NCBI GenBank assembly: GCA_900552885.1 | Contig: USBM01000061.1 | Location: 1-10,209 of the forward strand | DNA: 10,209 nt | Direction: 5' to 3' | Source of the DNA: an uncultured Clostridium sp. | GTDB taxonomy: Bacteria; Bacillota; Clostridia; Lachnospirales; Lachnospiraceae | In this document: one piece after another, positions 1 through 6,857 of the stretch | How the letters are laid out: each line of letters begins with the position of its first letter | Position numbering within the stretch: position 1 is the first letter of the stretch | Position numbers and translations under genes: made by a program | Notes under the pieces: generated by a model | What the model saw: the letters and a program-made list of their open reading frames with translations, nothing else | Databases searched by the model: none | Told to the model about the DNA's origin: nothing

Positions 1-263
1 AATGCGAATTTTACGGTTCGCAACAATATGAGAAAACATAACATATGCCCGATCTGAATCAAATACTTCTGTTCCTGAGCCTTGATCAGGCGGCGTTTCA
101 TTTGATAAATCCATATAAAAATAGCAGTAATGTATAATATGCATGTGATACCGGTTAATGAGATACCGGAATAAGAATAGTACACCAGTCTTAATATTCC
201 GGAAAATAACACGATCATTACACATACACCATTCCAAAATACAGTATCCTTGTTATTGAACAT
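1..263 (-). CDS. Membrane protein N-terminus, probably a sensor histidine kinase (partial)
   Basis: This reading frame starts at an ATG at 263 and stays open for 87 codons to the left edge, so only the N-terminus is present. A good ribosome binding site (AGAGGGGG) lies about 5 nt upstream of the ATG. Hydrophobic segments lie at about residues 9-29 (FWNGVCVMIVLF...), 33-53 (GISLTGITCILY...) and from 71 onward (IGHMLCFLILLRTVKF). A basic loop with KRRLIK (56-61) separates the second and third, which suits a multi-pass membrane protein. From memory, the pattern of two helices, a loop with RR, then a helix ending LLRT-(I/V)-K-(Y/F) resembles the membrane sensor region of clostridial histidine kinases, often hybrids. 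The kinase domains would lie outside the window, so that assignment is inference. The gene follows the HD hydrolase after a leader of about 130 nt that holds a hairpin. Confidence 0.6.
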   Translation of the reverse strand, partial: MFNNKDTVFWNGVCVMIVLFSGILRLVYYSYSGISLTGITCILYITAIFIWIYQMKRRLIKAQEQKYLIQIGHMLCFLILLRTVKFA

Positions 264-315
264 GTAACCCCCTCTGTAGTCGAAAAACCTTAAACTCTGC
301 GTTTCCTGTATTAAT

Positions 316-343
316 CAGCCCGAAGCAATCATGCTCCAGGCTG
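316..343 (-). terminator. Strong hairpin between HD gene and left-edge gene; possible weak terminator or attenuator
   Basis: On the minus-strand transcript, CAGCCTGGAGCA and TGCTTCGGGCTG can pair over 12 bp, including two G-U wobbles, around a TGAT loop. The hairpin lies about 50 nt after the HD gene stop and about 50 nt before the left-edge gene start. The following bases (ATTAATACAGG) are not a proper U-run, so termination would be weak, and an attenuator or mRNA-stabilising role is equally possible. The plus-strand reading has a more T-rich tail, but no plus-strand gene needs a terminator here. Confidence 0.4.
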
Positions 344-393
344 TTCTAATATTATTTGTTCAATTGGTATGTATCTGTTACCTCGCTCTATCA

Positions 394-879
394 CTAAAGC
401 CCAAACATATTCCGGCAGATCTTCCTGCCGCTCTCCGTTTTGAATATATTTTGATATGCCTTGCGAACCGCATCTAATGAAACTTCATCCTCATACAGGT
501 TCACAAGAAAGTCTGCTTCCACCAGAATCTGATAATCCACACCATCTATATTCGTATAAGTATGATGGTGACCGACCAGATAGCAGACCCGGTCAATCAC
601 TTCGTGCTCATAGCCTAACCGTTCCAACATCTCCTTTGCAAGCGCAGGACCTTCCTTTTCCTGTAATTTTCCCTCACAGGAACCATACTTCTCTTCACAT
701 ACATGTATTCCAATATCATGTACGACTGCTGCGGATTCCAAGATATATAACGTATCATCGTCCAGGCCTTCTAATTGGCCAATTGTCCGTGCAAAGTTAT
801 GTACTTTTATAAAATGCTGGATCCGTCTTGGATCACCCTTATCATATGCGATCATTTCATCGATCAAAGAAGATATCAT
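394..879 (-). CDS. HD-domain phosphohydrolase-like protein
   Basis: This is a small stand-alone HD-domain protein of 161 aa. Such proteins are metal-dependent phosphohydrolases, typically acting on nucleotides or cyclic dinucleotides; the substrate cannot be read from the sequence. Numbered from the ATG at 879, the HD signature is visible: His22 and His27 in RIQHFIKVH, the His54-Asp55 pair in AAVVHDIG, a further cluster HHH at 104-106 (VGHHHTYT), and Asp123 in VEADFLVN near the end of the domain. There is no signal peptide, membrane segment or second domain. An in-frame GTG at 888 would add three residues, but AAGGAG sits only 1 nt before it and 10 nt before the ATG, so the ATG is preferred. 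The gene lies 68 nt after the VWA gene and may be co-transcribed with the MoxR-VWA pair. The stop is TAG. Confidence 0.85.
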   Translation of the reverse strand: MISSLIDEMIAYDKGDPRRIQHFIKVHNFARTIGQLEGLDDDTLYILESAAVVHDIGIHVCEEKYGSCEGKLQEKEGPALAKEMLERLGYEHEVIDRVCYLVGHHHTYTNIDGVDYQILVEADFLVNLYEDEVSLDAVRKAYQNIFKTESGRKICRNMFGL

Positions 880-889
880 CGATATCACG

Positions 890-895
890 CTCCTT
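890..895 (-). promoter_or_regulatory. Ribosome binding site deciding the HD gene start
   Basis: AAGGAG lies 10 nt upstream of the ATG at 879 and only 1 nt upstream of the in-frame GTG at 888. Normal spacing therefore favours the ATG. Confidence 0.6.
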
Positions 896-947
896 CTACT
901 ATTTGCCGCCTAAATGGTAACGGAATGTTATCTATATACCGTCATCC

Positions 948-2147
948 TTACTTTGTCTTCAGCAAATATGTAATTGCATCCTTCAGACCATCCACGGAAA
1001 GCAGATACATATGAAACAGCTTTGCCAACTTATCCTCGGATTCCATCCAGTGCATACGGGTTAATTCCCCGTGGTAGCGGGGATTCAGCCAGACGCACTT
1101 TTTGTATTTCTGGGTGAGTAACTGACACCATTCATATCCAGACAGACCATCATTTGGCCCACGGTAATTGCCGTTCTTATCTAATAACTCTTCCGGTGCC
1201 ATCTGCGCATCCCCGACAATGATCACCTTATAATCCTTGTCGTAATGCCGGAACAGATAGTCCAGATCGACCCACTCTCCAATCTCACATTCTGCCGTCT
1301 TATAGACCTTTGAATAGATACAGTTATGGAAATAGTAAGTCTGCACATCCTTGAAGTGATTCGCCTTGTGTACCGCCTGAAACAATTCATTACACAGCTC
1401 CATAAACGGGATCATTGTTCCACCACAGTCGAATAACAACAATAGCTTCACTGTATTCTTTCTTGGACGGTCAAATTCTAACTGCAGATAACCACCATTT
1501 TCACATGTCTTATCAATCGTTCCATCAATATCTAATTCCGTCTTAGGAACATCTAACCTCGAGGAATACTGGCGTAATCTCCGGAATGCCACCTGAAACT
1601 GCCGGTAATTGAGTACCCGGTCGTTCCGGAAATCCTGATATTTGTGTGCACCCATTACCTGAAATGCACTCTGCATACCGCCGAATTCACCCACACGGAT
1701 ACCGCCAAGATTCCTGCCGTGATGGCCGAACGCAGAGCCGCCCGCTGTTCCGATCCAGTGATTGCCACCATTGTGTTCTGAATTTTGTTCTGCCAGACGT
1801 TCCCGGAACAACCGTTTCACCTCGTCCGAATTACGTGTCTGTGAGAAGGAATACATCTGCTGGTTCTGCTTGTCGAATTCCATCTGATCACCTTTATCCA
1901 GCCATTCCAGCACTCGTTTCAGTGCTGCATCCTCTGACTTCACGTCCTTGAAATATTCGGAAAATGCCATATCGAACTTATCATAATCGGATTCTGATTT
2001 GACCAAGATCATACGGCTCACATAATAGAACTTCGTAAAGCTTGATTCGATCAATCCTTTATCTAAGGCATCCATCAGGGTGAGCCATTCTGTCATAGAC
2101 ACGTCAATACCTTTTCTCTTCAATGTATCAAAAAAATCAAGAAACAT
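948..2147 (-). CDS. VWA-domain protein of the CoxE-like type, partner of MoxR ATPase
   Basis: This 399-aa cytosolic protein has no signal peptide or membrane helix. The N-terminal half (about 1-125) is helical and charged. It is followed by a Gly/His-rich linker (HWIGTAGGSAFGHHG, 130-144) that I recognise from VWA/CoxE-like proteins. The von Willebrand A fold begins near residue 233 (VKLLLLFD) with the metal-site motif Asp240-Cys-Gly-Gly-Thr244, and continues through YYFHNC (271-276) and YKVIIVGDAQM (306-316). The classical DxSxS motif is thus DxGGT. As I recall, relatives have DxGGS, so Thr replaces the last Ser. Proteins of this class act with MoxR AAA+ ATPases as chaperone-like machines for cofactor insertion or complex activation; the client is unknown here. 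The gene starts 18 nt after the ATPase stop, behind GGTGAGG, which supports one transcript and one complex. Confidence 0.85.
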   Translation of the reverse strand: MFLDFFDTLKRKGIDVSMTEWLTLMDALDKGLIESSFTKFYYVSRMILVKSESDYDKFDMAFSEYFKDVKSEDAALKRVLEWLDKGDQMEFDKQNQQMYSFSQTRNSDEVKRLFRERLAEQNSEHNGGNHWIGTAGGSAFGHHGRNLGGIRVGEFGGMQSAFQVMGAHKYQDFRNDRVLNYRQFQVAFRRLRQYSSRLDVPKTELDIDGTIDKTCENGGYLQLEFDRPRKNTVKLLLLFDCGGTMIPFMELCNELFQAVHKANHFKDVQTYYFHNCIYSKVYKTAECEIGEWVDLDYLFRHYDKDYKVIIVGDAQMAPEELLDKNGNYRGPNDGLSGYEWCQLLTQKYKKCVWLNPRYHGELTRMHWMESEDKLAKLFHMYLLSVDGLKDAITYLLKTK

Positions 2148-2165
2148 AGATTACCTCACCTAAAA

Positions 2166-2981
2166 TTAGTATAACTTTGCCTTCTTAACCGCTTCCAGAT
2201 CTTCATCCTTTTTCAACAACACACCAAGAAATGGTAATTGTTCTCTCAAATGTTCCGGATCTATTCCGCTGATCGTTAATGCCCGGATCCAGTCGATCAA
2301 TTCTGATGTGCTCGGCTTCTTCCGGACATCCTTGATTGAACGAATCCAATAAAACGTATCCAATGCATTCTTCAGAACATTCTCTTCCAAGTTCTCAAAA
2401 TGTGCATGTACGATCTCGGTCATCTGATCACGATCCGGGAATGTAATATAATGGAAGATACAACGACGTAAGAAAGCATCTGGAAGCTCCTTCTCTGCAT
2501 TCGACGTGATAATAACGATCGGACGCTCCTTTGCCTTGATTGTCTCACGGGTCTCATGAATATAGAATTCCATCTTATCAAGCTCCCACAATAAGTCGTT
2601 TGGGAATTCCAGGTCAGCTTTGTCAATCTCATCGATCAACAGGATTACCTGTTTATCTGCTTTAAATGCCTCACCAAGTTTACCTAACTTAATATAATGT
2701 GCAATATCATCAACCCCTTCTTCTCCAAACTGGGAATCATATAATCTCTGGATTGTATCATAGACATAAAGACCATCCTGTGCTTTTGTTGTTGACTTGA
2801 TATTCCAGATATAGAGATCCTTTCCCATCGACTGGCTGATCGCCTCGGCAAGCATCGTCTTGCCGGTTCCCGGTTCTCCTTTGATCAAAAGTGGTTTCTC
2901 TAAAGCAATGGCAATATCTACGGCTGCCATCAATTCTTCGCTTGCTACATAATCTTTGCTTCCTGTAAATTTGGTGTTCAT
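2166..2981 (-). CDS. MoxR-family AAA+ ATPase
   Basis: This 271-aa single-domain AAA+ ATPase of the MoxR/CoxD type is expected to be a cytosolic hexamer that remodels a client together with its VWA partner. Walker A is GEPGTGKT (35-42) and Walker B is LLIDEID (114-120), with catalytic Glu118. Sensor 1 is IITSN (157-161), and the arginine-finger region is FLRRC (170-174). A sensor-2-like segment, KKPSTSELIDW, lies at 221-231. The family length is usually around 270-330 aa, so the protein looks complete. ATG at 2981 is preceded by GGAG with a 6-nt spacer. The stop lies 18 nt before the VWA start, so the two genes are surely co-transcribed. An 87-nt gap with a plausible promoter separates it from the broken proA upstream. 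Confidence 0.92.
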   Translation of the reverse strand: MNTKFTGSKDYVASEELMAAVDIAIALEKPLLIKGEPGTGKTMLAEAISQSMGKDLYIWNIKSTTKAQDGLYVYDTIQRLYDSQFGEEGVDDIAHYIKLGKLGEAFKADKQVILLIDEIDKADLEFPNDLLWELDKMEFYIHETRETIKAKERPIVIITSNAEKELPDAFLRRCIFHYITFPDRDQMTEIVHAHFENLEENVLKNALDTFYWIRSIKDVRKKPSTSELIDWIRALTISGIDPEHLREQLPFLGVLLKKDEDLEAVKKAKLY

Positions 2982-3032
2982 TCTCGTCTCCTTTTCTACT
3001 GCGTTTTAGTTAAAAAGTGATTTTATATATTA

Positions 3033-3061
3033 TCTATATTCCTTCATATCAATCGAATCAA
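3033..3061 (-). promoter_or_regulatory. Putative sigma-A promoter for the MoxR-VWA pair
   Basis: In the 87-nt gap upstream of the MoxR gene, the minus strand reads TTGATT (3061-3056), 17 nt, then TATAGA (3038-3033), in a very AT-rich setting about 50 nt before the start codon. The spacing is ideal and the boxes are fair matches to TTGACA/TATAAT. AT-rich DNA yields such matches by chance, so this is tentative. It would let the pair be expressed despite the nonsense mutation in proA upstream. Confidence 0.35.
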
Positions 3062-3068
3062 ACTTATA

Positions 3069-4342
3069 TTACGGTCTCACCTGTCCGTTACCATATATAA
3101 TATATTTGGTGGTCGTAAGTGCTTCTAAGCCCATTGGTCCCCTTGCATGCAGCTTCTGGGTACTGATTCCGATCTCTGCACCAAATCCGAATTCAAATCC
3201 ATCCGTAAATCGCGTAGATGCATTCACATATACGGCTGCCGAGTCAATCTCATTGAGGAAACGCTGTGCATTCTCATAATCCTTTGTCACAATCGCTTCG
3301 GAATGTCCGGTCGAATTGCGATTGATATGCTCAATTGCTTCATCAATCGAATTGACAACCTTGGCTGAAATGATCTTATCTAAGTATTCGGTTGCATAGT
3401 CTTCCTCAGTAGCGGGAACCACACCGGAATCATATGTCTGGACTTTCTGATCACCACGGATCTCACACTGGTTTTCCTTAAGCATGCCAATCAATCGAGG
3501 CATCACAGCATCTGTAATATCTTTATGAATCACCAAAGATTCGCACGCATTACATACTCCTAACCGCTGTAACTTTGCATTTTTTACAATATCCACTGCC
3601 ATATCGACATCCGCAGATGCATCTACATACACATGGCAATTACCGGTTCCTGTCTCAATAACCGGAACAGTCGCATTCTGTACAACAGAACGAATGAGAC
3701 CTGCACCGCCTCTTGGAATCAGGACATCAATATAGTTGTTTAGCTTCATCATACGGGTTGCAGTCTCGCGGCTCGTATCCTCTAACAAAAAGATAGCATC
3801 CGGTGTCACATGCATCTCTTCTAAAGACTCCTTGATAATGGCAACCAATGCCATGTTCGAATGAATCGCATCCGAACCACCTCGAAGAATTACTGCATTG
3901 CTTGTCTTAAAGCAGAGCGAAAACGCATCTACAGTTACTTGTATTCTTGTCTCACATATACAGTTACGTTTGGTCTTGACTCATATATAATTCAAATTAC
4001 GCCAAGAGGAACCCTTTTCTTACCGATCATCAAACCATTTGGACGTTCCTTCATGGAAAGTACTTCACCGATCGGATCCTCTAATGCCGCAACCTGACGT
4101 ACCCCCTCCGCAATGCCATCAATGCGTTCCGGTGTCAATTGCAAACGATCTAAGAGGGACTCCGGCATATTATTTGTCTTCCCGTTTGCAATATCTTTTG
4201 CATTTGCTTCCAAAATCTGTTCGGTATTGTCTATCAGATTCTTGGCTATTGTAAGCAGACATGCATTTTTCATTGGTTTTGATAGCTTATTCAGTGTTCT
4301 TGAAGCTTCCTTTGCAAGCTTCCCCATTATTTCTAATTCCAT
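3069..4342 (-). pseudogene. proA: Disrupted gamma-glutamyl phosphate reductase (proA)
   Basis: ProA reduces gamma-glutamyl phosphate to glutamate semialdehyde with NADPH, the second step of proline synthesis. The 5' part (from ATG 4342, with AGAGGT 6-7 nt upstream) encodes residues 1-116, ending VPLGVI, then meets TGA at 3994-3992 where the family has Gly (expected V-I-G-I-I-Y-E). The frame then reads IIYESRPNVTV before a 29-bp insertion shifts it. After the insertion it resumes as DAFSLCFKTSNAVILRGG and runs to the normal C-terminus. The catalytic cysteine region (GVCNACE, Cys257 in restored numbering) is intact. Without the insertion the gene is 1245 bp, that is 414 codons plus stop, the usual ProA length. 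The downstream open frame (Met at 3854) has no ribosome binding site, so re-initiation is unlikely. No proB is adjacent. Apart from these two lesions the sequence looks conserved, which suggests recent inactivation or a sequence error. Confidence 0.88.
3930..3967 (-). repeat. 9-bp direct repeat bounding a small insertion within proA
   Basis: On the minus strand GTAACTGTA occurs at 3967-3959 and again at 3938-3930, separated by 20 bp (TATGTGAGACAAGAATACAA). One repeat copy plus the 20 bp is a 29-bp insertion relative to the ProA reading frame. The arrangement resembles either a target-site duplication left by imprecise excision of a mobile element or a small templated duplication. No inverted repeats are visible in the 20 bp. 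Confidence 0.85.
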
Positions 4343-4371
4343 AACTTTACCTCTTTTCTATATGTGGTCTG

Positions 4372-4398
4372 ACCAGCAGTAACTTAACGTCTGCTGAT
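4372..4398 (-). other. Hairpin in the cyclo-ligase/proA gap
   Basis: On the transcript, ATCAGCAG and CTGCTGGT pair over 8 bp (one wobble) around an 11-nt loop, in the 73-nt gap between the cyclo-ligase stop and the proA start. No U-run follows, so it is not a normal intrinsic terminator. It could affect proA translation or be incidental. Confidence 0.3.
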
Positions 4399-4415
4399 GT
4401 CTAATCCGTCTTTGT

Positions 4416-4985
4416 TTATAATATGCCATCTTCTGTAATGATATAATCTGGCAGAACATCATGTTCCTCATAAGGAAGTTCTTCCAATACGATCTGAAAA
4501 TCATAGCACAATGCCGCTGTTGTATGGATACCATGTTCTGCAAGGTACTTATCATAGTATCCACCGCCATATCCGATCCGGTGCTTGTTCCGGTCAAATA
4601 CAAGCCCCGGCATCAATATAAGTGCAGGTTCCTCTAATGGTTTTGCGGTGGCTTCTAACACAGGCTCCATAATACCATATGCACCCGATTGCCATTGTGT
4701 CTGCTCTGTCACTCTATAGAACTCCATCGTCTTATTCTGTTCGTCCGTTACCGGAACAAAGACCTCTTTTTCGCATTTCCATGACTCATGCATAATTGTA
4801 TCACAAGATACCTCATTACGAAATGCCTGATAGATACAGATTCGTATATTCTTATCATATAAAGCAGATTGGAATAATTGCATTGTAATCTGAAGTGAAC
4901 GACACTGCTGTTCTTCCGTACTTAACGCTGCACGACGCTGTTGCATGGCTTTGCGTAGTTGTTTCTTATCTACTCTACTTTCCAT
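4416..4985 (-). CDS. 5-formyltetrahydrofolate cyclo-ligase (MTHFS)
   Basis: This enzyme converts 5-formyltetrahydrofolate to 5,10-methenyltetrahydrofolate with ATP, returning folinic acid to the one-carbon pool in the cytosol (family of E. coli YgfA/Fau and B. subtilis YqgN). The 189-aa product has the family features: a basic N-terminal helix with KKQLRKAMQQRR (7-18), IYQAFRNEV near 51-59, VFVPV (75-79), GIMEP (104-108), MPGLVFD (125-131) and the ATP-binding Gly-rich signature GYGGGYYD (138-145). It ends with a conserved EHDVLPD segment (174-180). The frame is open for 22 more codons upstream, but the ATG at 4985 has GGGAG 10 nt before it and gives the normal N-terminus and length. The start overlaps the end of the DUF896 gene by 11 nt, indicating translational coupling. 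Confidence 0.92.
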   Translation of the reverse strand: MESRVDKKQLRKAMQQRRAALSTEEQQCRSLQITMQLFQSALYDKNIRICIYQAFRNEVSCDTIMHESWKCEKEVFVPVTDEQNKTMEFYRVTEQTQWQSGAYGIMEPVLEATAKPLEEPALILMPGLVFDRNKHRIGYGGGYYDKYLAEHGIHTTAALCYDFQIVLEELPYEEHDVLPDYIITEDGIL

Positions 4986-5199
4986 TAATGTTACGCTCCC
5001 GTACCATCTTAAGCGGTGTGATCGTTCCATCCGGGTTCTTAACGCTGGCATTATCTAACTGAGACCGAATATTACGTTTAATTGAATCAATATATTCCTG
5101 CCGTAGAATCTGCTGTTCCACTTTCTCTTCTTCGCTAAGTCCCTCAGACTTTGCTTTGTGATATAATTCATTAATTCTTGCTATTTTCTTATCATACAT
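4975..5199 (-). CDS. DUF896 (UPF0291, YnzC-like) small protein
   Basis: This 74-aa charged cytosolic protein matches the DUF896/YnzC family. It has an N-terminal helical hairpin with INELYHKAK (9-17) and LSEEEKVEQQILRQEY (21-36), the LT/S-EEE-K-EQ-LRQEY pattern typical of the family. It continues with a linker (IKRNI, 40-44) and a C-terminal tail containing DGTITPLKM. Family members are small two-helix proteins of uncertain function; B. subtilis YnzC lies in the SOS-induced yneA operon, but no SOS box is evident here. The C-terminal tail after TPLK is a few residues longer than I recall for relatives. ATG at 5199 follows AGAGAGG with about a 9-nt spacer. The stop (TAG, 4977-4975) lies inside the cyclo-ligase gene, so the two are translationally coupled. 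Confidence 0.9.
   Translation of the reverse strand: MYDKKIARINELYHKAKSEGLSEEEKVEQQILRQEYIDSIKRNIRSQLDNASVKNPDGTITPLKMVRERNINGK
4996..5000 (-). promoter_or_regulatory. Ribosome binding site for the cyclo-ligase gene
   Basis: GGGAG lies 10 nt upstream of the ATG at 4985, inside the end of the DUF896 gene. It supports this start over the upstream in-frame ATG at 5051, which would add 22 residues that are unlike the family. Confidence 0.5.
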
Positions 5200-5264
5200 A
5201 TATGAAATCCTCTCTGCCTTGTTATTAATTATCTTGTGACATGCTCATACCGGTCTCCGGCCGA

Positions 5265-6857
5265 TCATCTATAATATTTCTGAATGATCGCTTCTGCAAC
5301 CTTCATACCATCCATTGCAGCCGACATAATGCCTCCTGCATATCCTGCACCCTCTCCACAAGGATAAACACCGGAAATGTTAGACTGAAATTCATCGGAA
5401 CGCTCAATCCTGACTGGTGATGAAGTTCTGCTCTCCACTCCGGAAAGAATCGCATCCGGATGTGAAAATCCGGGGATATCCCGTTCAAAATGCTGTATTC
5501 CCTCTATAATAGCATCCGTCACATAATCCGGCAAGCATGTCGAAACATCACCACATATATACTCGCCCTTAATCTGGGGAATAACGTTTCCTATTCTTTC
5601 TGATGGTTTCTTTGCCTCAAAGTCTTCAAAACGCTGCACCACTACTTTGCCTTTTCCCTGTGCATACACTGCAGCTTCTAAGTTTCTCTGAAACTCAACA
5701 CCGGCAAGCGGAGAGTCTCCACCATAATCTTCCTTTCTTACAGTAACAACAATCGCTGAATTGGAATTCTCACCATCCCGCCCGCTATAACTCATTCCGT
5801 TCACAGCTGTATAACCTGTTTCTGAAGAAGCATTAACGACATATCCTCCCGGGCACATACAGAAAGAGTAGACGCCTCTGCCGTTCGTTGCCTGATAAGT
5901 TAATTTGTAAGGGGCTGCCGGTAACAGCTTAGAAGCTTTTCCTTCTCCGTACATTGCTTTCTGAATCCATTGTGCAGGATGTTCTACGCGCACTCCGACT
6001 GCAAAGTCTTTTGCACACATCTGTAATGTCTTCTCATATAACATTGCAAAGGTATCTCTTGCTGAATGACCAATTGCTAATACCACATGGTTCGATGCTA
6101 CCCAGGTTCTGGTTCCATTATGTAATAATTGTACCTCTGTAATCCGTTTTCCATCCATGCGAAAATCCACAGCTTTTGTATTAAACAAGAACAAGCCACC
6201 TAATTCCTCGATTTCCTGTCGAATTCCTCGAACTATCCGGATCAACAAATCCGTTCCAATATGCGGCTTATTATCATAAAGAATGCTTTCCGGCGCACCA
6301 TGTTTCACAAATTCTTCTAACACATACCGGATTCTTCCATATTTATCTTTAACCTGTGTATTCAGCTTACCATCACTGAAAGTTCCCGCACCGCCTTCTC
6401 CAAACTGTACATTGCACTCTGAGTTCAATGGTTGTCCCTGCCAAAATGCTTCCACCTGTGCAAGCCGTTCTTCTACCTGTGATCCACGTTCTACAAGAAT
6501 CGGTGAAAATCCTCTCTTTGCCAACGAGAGAGCACAAAATAATCCAGCAGGCCCAGCCCCAATCACTAATGGATGATGTTCCATCCGTTGTTCTCCGTTC
6601 TCCGGTAATTGATATAGCACCCTTTTGCTTAACATAATATTATTATCGTTAAGTTTCTTCACAACCCGGAACTCATTTTGTAAATGAACTCCCACTTGAT
6701 ATATATAATAAATATCCGGTTTCTTTCTTGCGTCAATCGAACGTTTCAATATCGTATACGACGGTAACTCTTTGCACCGCAGTTTTCGCATAATCTGATG
6801 TTCTAATTCCTGTCGCCCCCCCTCAACACGTACTTTAATTCCACGAATCTCGATCAT
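5265..6857 (-). CDS. FAD-dependent dehydrogenase of the COG2509 type
   Basis: This 530-aa flavoprotein has no assigned substrate. Residues 1-90 form an N-terminal domain (MIEIRGIKVRVEGG, then KRSIDARKKPDIYYIY at 38-53) that precedes the nucleotide-binding fold in this family. The FAD-binding motif is VIGAGPAG (98-105), with Glu123 in LVERG at the end of the second strand to hold the ribose. A family-typical FGEGGAGTFSDGKL follows at 152-165, with AIGHSARDTF at 261-270. The C-terminal segment has GVESRTSSPVR (473-483) and the second FAD contact, YPCGEGAGYAGGIMSAA (498-514). The start at 6857 has a perfect GGAGG with a 5-nt spacer; the frame is open for 22 further codons, but these overlap the upstream gene and are not family-like. 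The gene overlaps the upstream flavoprotein gene by 23 nt, so the two are translated together. Seven consecutive G (6822-6816) occur at codons 12-14. Confidence 0.88.
   Translation of the reverse strand: MIEIRGIKVRVEGGRQELEHQIMRKLRCKELPSYTILKRSIDARKKPDIYYIYQVGVHLQNEFRVVKKLNDNNIMLSKRVLYQLPENGEQRMEHHPLVIGAGPAGLFCALSLAKRGFSPILVERGSQVEERLAQVEAFWQGQPLNSECNVQFGEGGAGTFSDGKLNTQVKDKYGRIRYVLEEFVKHGAPESILYDNKPHIGTDLLIRIVRGIRQEIEELGGLFLFNTKAVDFRMDGKRITEVQLLHNGTRTWVASNHVVLAIGHSARDTFAMLYEKTLQMCAKDFAVGVRVEHPAQWIQKAMYGEGKASKLLPAAPYKLTYQATNGRGVYSFCMCPGGYVVNASSETGYTAVNGMSYSGRDGENSNSAIVVTVRKEDYGGDSPLAGVEFQRNLEAAVYAQGKGKVVVQRFEDFEAKKPSERIGNVIPQIKGEYICGDVSTCLPDYVTDAIIEGIQHFERDIPGFSHPDAILSGVESRTSSPVRIERSDEFQSNISGVYPCGEGAGYAGGIMSAAMDGMKVAEAIIQKYYR

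Noticed and set aside
456..812. Plus-strand open frames opposite the minus-strand genes
   Set aside because: They are antisense shadows of well-supported genes, show no family features and have no proper ribosome binding sites.
3069..3854. The 261-aa C-terminal part of proA as a separate gene
   Set aside because: It lacks the N-terminal NADPH-binding part, has no ribosome binding site before its ATG, and continues ProA homology directly upstream of that ATG.
3992..3994. In-frame TGA in proA as a recoded codon (selenocysteine, or TGA read as Gly or Trp)
   Set aside because: The family has Gly here, not Cys, so selenocysteine makes no sense. TGA ends other intact genes in the window (5267-5265, 8786-8784), so the code is standard, and the nearby 29-bp frameshift would remain.
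4986..5051. Longer N-terminus for the cyclo-ligase starting at 5051
   Set aside because: The extra residues (MPALRTRMERSH...) are read from the DUF896 gene in another frame and do not look like the family; the ATG at 4985 has its own ribosome binding site.
5248..5264. Short CCGG-AGA-CCGG hairpin after the COG2509 gene as a terminator
   Set aside because: The stem is only 4-5 bp and no U-run follows.
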